NCBI GenBank assembly: GCA_018820745.1
Contig: JAHJNP010000231.1
Span: 1-9,753 of the forward strand
Origin: Gammaproteobacteria bacterium
GTDB lineage: Bacteria > Pseudomonadota > Gammaproteobacteria > Burkholderiales > Thiobacillaceae
Direction: 5' to 3'
Length of the DNA: 9,753 nt
Below the pieces are notes generated by a model. That model searched no databases. It saw only the letters and a program-made list of their open reading frames with translations, and was not told the DNA's origin. Numbering within the stretch: the first letter of the stretch is position 1; each line of letters starts with the position of its first letter. Position numbers and translations under genes: made by a program. Below are positions 1 to 4,520 of this stretch, one piece after another.

Positions 1-206
1 AAATCGACAAGGACGCGGAGCGCGCCCGGCTCGCCAAGGAAATCGCCCGCATCCGGAACGAAATCGCCAAGGCGCAAGGCAAGCTGGCCAATTCCAGCTT
101 CGTCGACAGAGCACCCGCTGCCGTGGTGCAGCAGGAGCAGGCGCGGCTGGCCGACTTTGCCGCCATGCTGCAGAAGCTGGAGGCGCAGCACGCGCGTCTA
201 GGCTGA
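1..206 (+). CDS. valS: Valyl-tRNA synthetase, C-terminal end (partial)
   Basis: The reading frame enters at base 3 and runs 67 codons to a TGA at 204-206; the 5' part lies outside the window. The peptide is a charged, Ala/Glu/Lys-rich helix with heptad character and the family pattern NxxFVxxAPxxVVxxE, followed by a second helix ending LEAQHARLG. This is the C-terminal coiled-coil arm of class I valyl-tRNA synthetases, which contacts the tRNA while the missing catalytic body charges tRNA-Val with valine in the cytoplasm. No T-rich hairpin follows at once, so its terminator is unclear. The following gene begins 256 bases later with its own candidate -10 element and is probably a separate unit. 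Identification is strong despite the short length because this arm is distinctive. Confidence 0.93.
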   Translation, partial: IDKDAERARLAKEIARIRNEIAKAQGKLANSSFVDRAPAAVVQQEQARLADFAAMLQKLEAQHARLG

Positions 207-385
207 TATCGAGCGTCCTGTTCTGCGTCCTCAAAACCCGCCGACATCCGCGCAACCACCATTCTGCAGCGTGCAGGGGGGCGTGCAGCCGTCGTGCACG
301 ACCGTCACCATCGCACTGTGTCAGATCGCCACGCTCGCGCCCCCGGCAGAGACCGATTCGGAGCTGGCTTATCAAGTTTCTGGTC

Positions 386-391
386 TATAAA
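386..391 (+). promoter_or_regulatory. Candidate -10 element for the DUF1059 gene
   Basis: TATAAA (5 of 6 to the sigma-70 consensus) lies in a locally AT-rich patch, 71 bases before the ATG at 463. I see no convincing -35 at 16-18 bp, so the call rests on the -10 alone. Confidence 0.3.
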
Positions 392-462
392 TGGAATTCG
401 CCTTTTGCGACGTCTGGGCAAGTTGAACCAGAGGCCATTCGGGCGAATGAAAGGAGGTCACG

Positions 463-663
463 ATGGAACGCAAATACATTGATTGCAGGGAATATCCAAG
501 CGAGATGAACTGCACGGTCATGATTTCCGCAGACAGCGAAGAAGAGCTTCTGGAAGCGGCTGTTCAACATGCTGTTTCGGTGCATCACGAGCGAGACACG
601 CCTGAACTGCGCAACGAACTGCGCAAGTTGTTCAAGAACATGCCCATGGCCCAGGCGGCCTGA
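463..663 (+). CDS. DUF1059 family small protein
   Basis: This is a 66-residue protein of unknown function. The start is fixed by an almost perfect Shine-Dalgarno sequence (AAAGGAGGT) six to seven bases upstream. It opens with KYIDCREYPSEMNC, the recognisable head of the DUF1059 family: Cys8 and Cys17 flank a Pro-Ser-Glu stretch. It continues with SADSEEELLEAAVQHAV and a conserved His pair (H41, H42), ending in a short helix (TPELRNELRKLF). Family members are usually 50-60 residues, so the length is normal with a slightly longer tail. There is no signal peptide or membrane segment, so it should be cytoplasmic. The Cys/His content would allow metal binding, but that is inference. It stands alone, with its own candidate promoter and a 13-bp hairpin 30 bases after the stop. 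Confidence 0.87.
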   Translation: MERKYIDCREYPSEMNCTVMISADSEEELLEAAVQHAVSVHHERDTPELRNELRKLFKNMPMAQAA

Positions 664-693
664 AGCAGGCGGACATGACAATCAGGCAGTAAA

Positions 694-727
694 GGGAAAC
701 GGGGCAATTCAGGCTGCCCCGTTTCCC
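694..727 (+). terminator. Hairpin terminator after the DUF1059 gene
   Basis: This is a perfect 13-bp inverted repeat, GGGAAACGGGGCA (694-706) and TGCCCCGTTTCCC (715-727), with an 8-base loop. No U-tract follows on the plus strand and only a short TTTAC on the minus strand. The stem is strong enough to act as a terminator or transcript-end stabiliser, but it is not a classic rho-independent site. Confidence 0.6.
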
Positions 728-867
728 GATCAAGCGAATGAATCGAAGCAACCCGTCAGATCATCGGTACGGGGGTCACCGTTCCAACACCAGGCTTTCC
801 GCACCCGGCTCCGCCCGCGCGCGGGAGACGAACTGGCTCGCCCGCAGATCAGCGGCATGGTTCATCG

Positions 868-895
868 CCCTGCCCCGCACGTGACTGCGGCAGGG
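868..895 (-). terminator. Hairpin after the AF1514-like gene
   Basis: CCCTGCC (868-874) pairs with GGCAGGG (889-895), and the stem extends by GCA/TGC (877-879 and 886-888) past a two-base CC bulge. It lies 15 bases beyond the stop of the minus-strand gene. There is no U-tract, so it could be a weak terminator or a 3'-end stabiliser. Confidence 0.35.
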
Positions 896-910
896 TGTCT
901 AGACCAGGCT

Positions 911-1333
911 TCAATACTGGTCGGCCGCCCAGCCGTCCAGAAGGATGCAGGCTTCCGGCTTGGGGATGGCTGAATCCCTGCCTTGCAGCGGCGTAAAGCA
1001 GAGGTACGGGTTGCCGTCGCGGTCCTTCAGGTTGCGCAACGGGAGGTCGCCCACGGTCTCAAACCCGCGCGCGTCCATCATGATGAACTGATAGTCATCC
1101 TCCCCCACGCTGACCTCCAGTTTGCCGCCGTTGCCCTCGCCGTATTTTTCCCACCAGGTTTCTGGATTGGCACCGTCATAGTAGGGGGGTGTCGCCCCGA
1201 GCTTGTTGCTCCGATGCCAGGAGACGATGGTCGGGTCTTTCATCTGGTTCGCCTTCGCGGCGTCTTTCGCGAGCAGGCTGGCGGCCTGGAAGCCCTGGTC
1301 AGGGCCGTGATAGTCGATATGCACGTTTCTCAT
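911..1333 (-). CDS. AF1514-like (DUF5619-type) protein of unknown function
   Basis: This is a 140-residue protein. I place the start at the ATG on 1331-1333 because GGAGGA lies seven bases before it; longer in-frame starts back to 1438 have no ribosome site and run through promoter-like DNA. The first 85 residues read like the AF1514 family as I remember it: an N-terminal beta strand (NVHIDYHGPDQGF), a helix (AASLLAKDAAKAN), a strand IVSWHRS, then WWEKYGEGNGGKLEVSVGEDDYQFIMMD. The remaining ~50 residues (LPLRNLKDRDGNPYLCFTP... ending WAADQY) extend beyond the small archaeal prototype. No signal peptide or membrane helix is present, so it is probably cytoplasmic. No catalytic motif is recognisable. 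It lies on its own between two terminator-like hairpins. The gene call is fairly safe; the family name is from memory and less so. Confidence 0.72.
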   Translation of the reverse strand: MRNVHIDYHGPDQGFQAASLLAKDAAKANQMKDPTIVSWHRSNKLGATPPYYDGANPETWWEKYGEGNGGKLEVSVGEDDYQFIMMDARGFETVGDLPLRNLKDRDGNPYLCFTPLQGRDSAIPKPEACILLDGWAADQY

Positions 1334-1340
1334 GGTGAGG

Positions 1341-1346
1341 TCCTCC
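1341..1346 (-). promoter_or_regulatory. Ribosome binding site deciding the AF1514-like start
   Basis: On the minus strand this reads GGAGGA, seven bases before the ATG at 1331-1333. No other in-frame start upstream has a comparable site, which sets the protein at 140 rather than 175 residues. Confidence 0.75.
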
Positions 1347-1348
1347 TG

Positions 1349-1361
1349 GTTCACGGTGAAC
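1349..1361. repeat. GTTCAC-G-GTGAAC dyad just upstream of the AF1514-like ribosome site
   Basis: This is a perfect inverted repeat with 6-base arms and a 1-base centre, ending three bases from the Shine-Dalgarno sequence. The spacing is too tight for a stable full hairpin. As DNA it could be a repressor operator, but nothing else supports that. Confidence 0.35.
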
Positions 1362-1619
1362 TGGGCATGACAGCGCCGGATCTGGCGCACGATCTGTACT
1401 CTTTGTAGGCCAATGCCAGACAAAAACAATCGGGCCATTCACGGGTGCAAGCACCATGCCCATGCTGGGGGAATGCGCGCGGCAGTCAACTGCGCCATCG
1501 CCCTCAAGGCACCGCAAAATGAGAACGCGCGCGGCCAGGCCTCGTCGGACCGCTTCACCCGTCATCCCGGCGGGTGGCCGCAGAAATTCGCAATCAGGTG
1601 TCTGACAAATTCCAGCCAC
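1362..1619. other. Gene-free stretch between the AF1514-like and Spy-like genes
   Basis: I find no coding sequence here. It contains short dyads: GCGCC/GGCGC at 1373-1388, GGTGC/GCACC at 1444-1455 and GCAGT/ACTGC at 1482-1493. It should hold the promoter of the minus-strand AF1514-like gene. The best candidate on the minus strand is TTGTTT, 16 bases, TACAAA, which is weak. Confidence 0.5.
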
Positions 1620-1648
1620 ACAAAAACGTGGGCGGTCACCCGCCCACG
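1620..1648 (-). terminator. Rho-independent terminator of the Spy-like gene
   Basis: On the minus strand, CGTGGGCGG, a 4-base loop and CCGCCCACG form a perfect 9-bp stem (1627-1648) followed immediately by TTTTTG (1621-1626). The stem begins 24 bases after the stop codon of the Spy-like gene. This is a textbook intrinsic terminator. Confidence 0.9.
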
Positions 1649-1672
1649 CTTGATTGACTACCGCCCGATCAC

Positions 1673-2179
1673 TCAGGATTGATGGTGATGCTTGCCACCG
1701 TGACCCCGATGGCGGCCAGGCGCCGCCTCGGCGTCGAACACAGTCTGCTGTTCGGGGGTCAGCTGGGCATAGAAGGCCTTGGTCGCCTGGGCACGCTCAA
1801 CCATCCTGGCGCGGCGCACCTCCGACATGGCAAGCATCTTGTCCAGGCGTTGCGGCGTGGTCAGCTTTTCGAACTCGCCTCGCATGGCCTGCCCGTCCAC
1901 ACCCTGACGCATTCCAGGCTGGCGGGCGCTGGCAAAGCTGTCCCATGCAGCCGCTTGCGCAGGCGTGAGCTTGAGTTTTTCCTTCAGTTCGGCCAGATGC
2001 CCGGCACGATTTTCAGCCCGATTGCCGTGGGCTTTCTGACCGTGTCTGGCTTCGCAGCCTTCCTTGCTTGCGGCACCACCGGCCGGCATCGCAAAAGTCG
2101 ATGCCGCCAGAATGCCGCTGCCCGCGATCAAGCCCACCATCAGGGCACGTTTGGCAAAAGAAGTTTGGAGCAATTTCAT
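1673..2179 (-). CDS. Periplasmic Spy/CpxP-like LTxxQ protein with His-rich tail
   Basis: This is a 168-residue exported protein. AAGGAG precedes the ATG by eight bases. Residues 1-30 form a signal peptide (KR at 10-11, hydrophobic 12-29, cleavage probably after STFA). The mature part is helical and highly charged, with the repeated LTxxQ signature of the Spy/CpxP/heavy-metal-resistance group: LTPAQ at 71-75, LTTPQ at 106-110 and LTPEQ at 140-144. Family members are periplasmic chaperones or envelope-stress and metal sensors; E. coli spy is induced by CpxR and BaeR. The last 13 residues are His/Gly-rich (RHRGHGGKHHH), and GHG-type His residues also occur near 46-51, so metal binding is plausible. 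It is monocistronic: a terminator follows, and a triple TGTAAC repeat 110 bases upstream suggests control by an OmpR-type regulator encoded elsewhere. Family assignment is good; exact role unknown. Confidence 0.88.
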   Translation of the reverse strand: MKLLQTSFAKRALMVGLIAGSGILAASTFAMPAGGAASKEGCEARHGQKAHGNRAENRAGHLAELKEKLKLTPAQAAAWDSFASARQPGMRQGVDGQAMRGEFEKLTTPQRLDKMLAMSEVRRARMVERAQATKAFYAQLTPEQQTVFDAEAAPGRHRGHGGKHHHQS

Positions 2180-2288
2180 TGAAATCTCCTTCAGAGAGGT
2201 TGTCGGAACAGCCGACCCAGAGCAGGTTCGGCATGAAACGTATTCTGGGGAGGAGATGTATCCCGGGGATGTCGGGCACCCGCGAAAA

Positions 2289-2314
2289 TGTAACGCGTTG
2301 TAACCGAATGTAAC
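2289..2314 (-). promoter_or_regulatory. Three TGTAAC repeats, 10-bp period: probable response-regulator operator of the Spy-like gene
   Basis: TGTAAC occurs at 2289-2294, 2299-2304 and 2309-2314, exactly one helical turn apart. Read toward the gene it is GTTACA-TTCG-GTTACA-ACGC-GTTACA. Direct hexamers on one face of the helix are typical of OmpR/PhoB-family regulators, and a pair of them resembles the RstA box (TACAT-N3-GTTACA type). The gene starts 110 bases downstream on the minus strand. No matching regulator lies in the window. Confidence 0.65.
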
Positions 2315-2319
2315 CTGTG

Positions 2320-2895
2320 CCGCCGGCCTCAGGCAACGATGCCGGCGGAGGCCCGGCTCGGAATCATGTGGTCAGCACATCCATGGCGGGCAGGCTCGGG
2401 AGGCGCGCGAAAAGTCGGGATTCTTTACAACGGCCGTCAGCGGCTTGGGCATGAAAAATCCAGGGCATTCGTATGCGCCACCTCGCGGGTCAAGTCACTT
2501 TGGCTGAACGACTTTAAGGAAACGCCTTTGCTTGATTGCCGTCCGGATGCGGCCCGGCTTGATCTGCGTATCAAAGTGTTGCCGCGACCCCAAGCCTGGA
2601 AACGAAAATTCCTCGCGCGCACCTGGCGAAAAAATACCTGGCTGCGACATGAGGCGCGTCATGAGGTGTGTCAGTTCTGATGCAGAAACCGGATGCCCAG
2701 GTTCGACGCTATTCCTTGCTGTGGATGTACGCCGCTCGACCCGAAAAAAACGTGCAACGCCTTGTTCTATAAACAACTTTCAATACAGGCCGCAGGTTGG
2801 CCCGCCAGGCAGAAGTCCTGACTACCCTGTCGTGCGGCTTTACACCCGGGGAAACAGCACGCCGACCGCCCCTGAAAACGCACGAAATATTTACG
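2320..2895. other. Long gene-free stretch before the PEP-CTERM promoter
   Basis: Several open frames cross this stretch on both strands, but none has a ribosome site, signal peptide, domain signature or sensible composition, so I call no gene. It is visibly less GC-rich than the flanking genes and has several A- or T-runs. It holds a 12-base tandem (CATGAGGCGCGT / CATGAGGTGTGT, 2648-2671) and, at 2826-2857, CCTGTC and ACAG elements that could belong to an enhancer for the promoter downstream. An unannotated small RNA cannot be excluded. Confidence 0.5.
2648..2671. repeat. 12-base tandem repeat CATGAGGYGYGT
   Basis: There are two adjacent copies, 2648-2659 and 2660-2671, differing at two positions. 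The first copy with the start of the second also makes a CATGA-N6-TCATG dyad. It lies about 300 bases before the predicted sigma-54 start. Function unknown. Confidence 0.45.
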
Positions 2896-2908
2896 CAACC
2901 TATTGATT
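2896..2908 (+). promoter_or_regulatory. IHF-type site upstream of the PEP-CTERM gene
   Basis: CAA-CCTA-TTGATT fits the IHF consensus (WATCAANNNNTTR read on the opposite strand) at every fixed position. It is centred near -52 relative to the predicted sigma-54 start, where IHF normally bends DNA to bring an enhancer-bound activator onto the polymerase. The surrounding CTATTGATTTTCAAATAG (2900-2917) is also a near-palindrome. Confidence 0.55.
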
Positions 2909-2926
2909 TTCAAATAGAACTATTGA

Positions 2927-2943
2927 TTGGCATGCTGCGTGCT
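2927..2943 (+). promoter_or_regulatory. Sigma-54 (-24/-12) promoter of the PEP-CTERM gene
   Basis: TTGGCATG-CTGC-GTGCT matches the sigma-54 consensus (YTGGCACG-N4-TTGCW), with GG at 2929-2930 and GC at 2941-2942 in exact 12-base register. The predicted start is near 2954, giving a leader of about 93 bases before the ATG. Established knowledge: PEP-CTERM genes in related bacteria are activated by RpoN with the PrsK/PrsR pair. Confidence 0.75.
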
Positions 2944-3046
2944 TTACTGTCTGCCGTGGGTGTCTTCTCGGTGAAGTCAAGGGTGGCCGCCAACAGCAGC
3001 TTGTTTCATTCAATCCGTTTTTTCATCGTTAACAGAGGAGCGAATC

Positions 3047-3994
3047 ATGAAAAGAACATTACTCAGCACACTGGTGGCCGGCGCGTTGGCGGCAGGGATT
3101 GCCGTCCCCGCCAGCGCGGCCCCCATACCCACCTTTTACTACAACGCCTACGGCGGCTTCGTATTCGAAAGCGATGTGGATTTCCCGCCCCCGACCGTGT
3201 ACAGCAACGTGAACGAGGGGTATGCGGATCCCGCCGCAACCGGGTACGCACCCACCGGCCCCAAGTACCCCGGCGGCAATGGCTATGCCGCAGTCACGCC
3301 AGACACCGTTTATCAGCAAGTGAGTTGGGGGGCGCCGGTGACCGGCCAAAGCAACCTGTCACTCAACGATGCGGGCAATGAGCCGCCGGTTCCCCCCTGG
3401 AATGCGATCACGGGGCACAACGCCGATCCCAATCCCGCTAATGCCGGCCACGAGTGGATCAGCGGTGCCGTCGACGTCAGCAACGATTTCGGTTCCGTGA
3501 TGGGATGGCTGACCCACAACAACGAGATCATCAGCCAGGATTTCACTGGCACGGTCGGCGTTCACTACCATATCGACTATTACGCGGATGCCGCCATGAC
3601 GATGCCAGTCTGGAGCAGCAATGAACTGGAGTTCGTGCTCCAGATATGGGAAACCCCGAACGCAGCACCCTGCCCTGGGCCTGCAAGCAACGGCCCCTGC
3701 GATGACCGCTTCGGCTACCAGGTGCTGGGCGCCACGGACTTCGGCGAGACGTTAGACCTGCCATTGGGCAGTTTCACGTGGGATGGCACCAACTACGTGG
3801 TCAGTTCTTCCGGTTTCTTCGACGCTGCAGGCAACCTGCTCGGCTTTGCCTGGTCGGGGGAAGATCTGAGCAGCACGTTCTACGTCAATCATGAGGTGCA
3901 TGTGCCCGAACCTGCAAGCCTTGCCCTGATGGGCCTGGGCTTGGCCGCGCTTGGTCTCACGGCGCGGCGCCGTCGGCAAGTGAAGCCGCTGTAA
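3047..3994 (+). CDS. THxN family PEP-CTERM exoprotein
   Basis: This is a 315-residue secreted protein. AGAGGAG precedes the ATG by seven bases. Residues 1-24 are a Sec signal peptide (MKRT, then a hydrophobic run, PASA cleavage). The C-terminus is a full PEP-CTERM sorting signal: VPEPAS at 286-291, a hydrophobic helix at about 292-306 and the RRRR stop at 307-310. Exosortase is known to cut and anchor such proteins at the cell surface together with exopolysaccharide. The body carries the THxN-family landmarks: VSWGAPVTGQSNL at 92-104 and GWLTHNNEI at 153-161, where T156-H157-N158-N159 is the name-giving motif. The N-terminal third is rich in Tyr, Pro, Asn and Gly. A Cys pair (C209, C218) could form a disulfide. 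It is a single-gene unit: sigma-54 promoter upstream, strong terminator downstream. No exosortase or polysaccharide genes lie in the window, as is usual for dispersed PEP-CTERM targets. Confidence 0.95.
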   Translation: MKRTLLSTLVAGALAAGIAVPASAAPIPTFYYNAYGGFVFESDVDFPPPTVYSNVNEGYADPAATGYAPTGPKYPGGNGYAAVTPDTVYQQVSWGAPVTGQSNLSLNDAGNEPPVPPWNAITGHNADPNPANAGHEWISGAVDVSNDFGSVMGWLTHNNEIISQDFTGTVGVHYHIDYYADAAMTMPVWSSNELEFVLQIWETPNAAPCPGPASNGPCDDRFGYQVLGATDFGETLDLPLGSFTWDGTNYVVSSSGFFDAAGNLLGFAWSGEDLSSTFYVNHEVHVPEPASLALMGLGLAALGLTARRRRQVKPL

Positions 3995-4015
3995 ATCAAG
4001 CAACGGTGCAGGACG

Positions 4016-4043
4016 AAAGGCGGCCATGCAGGCCGCCTTTTTT
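4016..4043 (+). terminator. Rho-independent terminator of the PEP-CTERM gene
   Basis: AAAGGCGGCC (4016-4025), a 5-base loop and GGCCGCCTTT (4031-4040) form a perfect 10-bp stem running into TTTTTT (4038-4043). It ends the unit 22 bases after the stop codon. Confidence 0.93.
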
Positions 4044-4154
4044 CGTTTGGCGGGCAGCTATCCGCACGCCGCCTTGTCGCGGATGAGCCTGCGCTGGCCG
4101 GGTACGGCGGGCGGCCCCACGGAGTCCGGGCCAAAGTGGTGCCTGCCGGGCCTA

Positions 4155-4178
4155 TCCTGTCTTCGTTAAAAGACAGGA
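4155..4178. promoter_or_regulatory. Dyad at about -165: candidate enhancer site for the sigma-54 promoter
   Basis: TCCTGTCTT (4155-4163) and AAGACAGGA (4170-4178) are perfect 9-base arms around CGTTAA. Position and form fit the upstream binding site of an NtrC-type activator serving the promoter at 4306-4321. It could instead act as an RNA hairpin, but only a weak U-run follows, so I favour the DNA-site reading. Confidence 0.45.
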
Positions 4179-4223
4179 AATATCCATTCTTTACAATGAG
4201 TTGCCTGTGTAGCCCTGTTTGAT

Positions 4224-4239
4224 GTCGCCTTCAGGCGAC
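4224..4239. repeat. Compact inverted repeat GTCGCC-TTCA-GGCGAC
   Basis: Six-base arms surround a 4-base loop, about 90-110 bases upstream of the predicted sigma-54 start. It may be a second protein site or a hairpin; nothing decides between them. Confidence 0.35.
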
Positions 4240-4304
4240 GAAGCGAGGACAGCCCACCGCCAGGCATGTCGCTCAAGCCCATGAAAAACAAAGCAAAACC
4301 AGTT

Positions 4305-4321
4305 CTGGCATGGTACGTGCT
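4305..4321 (+). promoter_or_regulatory. Sigma-54 (-24/-12) promoter of the Cache-protein gene
   Basis: CTGGCATG-GTAC-GTGCT has GG at 4307-4308 and GC at 4319-4320 in exact 12-base register. The core differs from the PEP-CTERM promoter only in the N-spacer and flanks. The predicted start near 4332 gives a leader of about 189 bases. Confidence 0.68.
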
Positions 4322-4360
4322 GCAGCGGAATCGGGATATCGACAATGAACCTCGGCGCCG

Positions 4361-4391
4361 GCCGGGCGGCCGCAAGAGCCAAACGCCCGGC
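4361..4391 (+). other. GC-rich hairpin in the Cache-gene leader
   Basis: GCCGGGCG (4361-4368) and CGCCCGGC (4384-4391) form a perfect 8-bp stem with a 15-base loop, within the predicted 5' leader. It could shape translation or RNA stability. I do not recognise a known riboswitch fold here. Confidence 0.4.
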
Positions 4392-4507
4392 GCGCTGAAG
4401 CCATTGCGGGCGCCCGGTCGCCGCGAAGCGTGCAGGACGGGTTCCGGACGCCTCTTGCGCACCTTGAACAACCAGGAACGGCCTTGGCCAACAACGGCCT
4501 GTTTTTC

Positions 4508-4512
4508 AGGAG
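4508..4512 (+). promoter_or_regulatory. Ribosome binding site deciding the Cache-protein start
   Basis: AGGAG lies eight bases before the ATG at 4521. This favours 4521 over the in-frame ATG at 4266, which lies upstream of the promoter, and over the ATG at 4590, which has only a GGAAG four bases before it. Confidence 0.65.
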
Positions 4513-4520
4513 AAAAATCC

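Larger units (their letters stand above)
4044..4300. other. Gene-free upstream region of the Cache-protein gene
   Basis: No coding sequence is supported. The stretch contains an ATCCGC/GCGGAT inverted repeat early on (about 4060-4085), the 9-bp-arm dyad at 4155-4178, a compact GTCGCC-TTCA-GGCGAC hairpin at 4224-4239 and an A-rich tract (about 4282-4299) just before the sigma-54 promoter. The A-rich tract could bend the DNA in place of an IHF site. Confidence 0.5.

Noticed and set aside
291..302. Perfect 12-base palindrome GTCGTGCACGAC after valS
   Set aside because: No loop for a terminator and no promoter or gene in a position to use it as an operator; with the nearby CGTGCAG repeats it may be chance in GC-rich DNA.
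1403..1420. TGGCAT-like element upstream of the AF1514-like gene, resembling sigma-54
   Set aside because: The -24 GG is present, but the bases in -12 register are CA rather than GC.
2339..2906. Open frames in the stretch before the PEP-CTERM gene, both strands
   Set aside because: No ribosome sites, no signal peptides, Arg/Cys-rich composition and no recognisable family.
4482..4506. Terminator or attenuator just before the Cache-gene ribosome site
   Set aside because: A T5 run is present, but the best stem is only 4 bp of GGCC, too weak to call.
4266..4520. In-frame upstream extension of the Cache protein
   Set aside because: It would begin before the sigma-54 promoter, its residues are Arg/Pro-rich low-complexity, and 4521 has a clear ribosome site.
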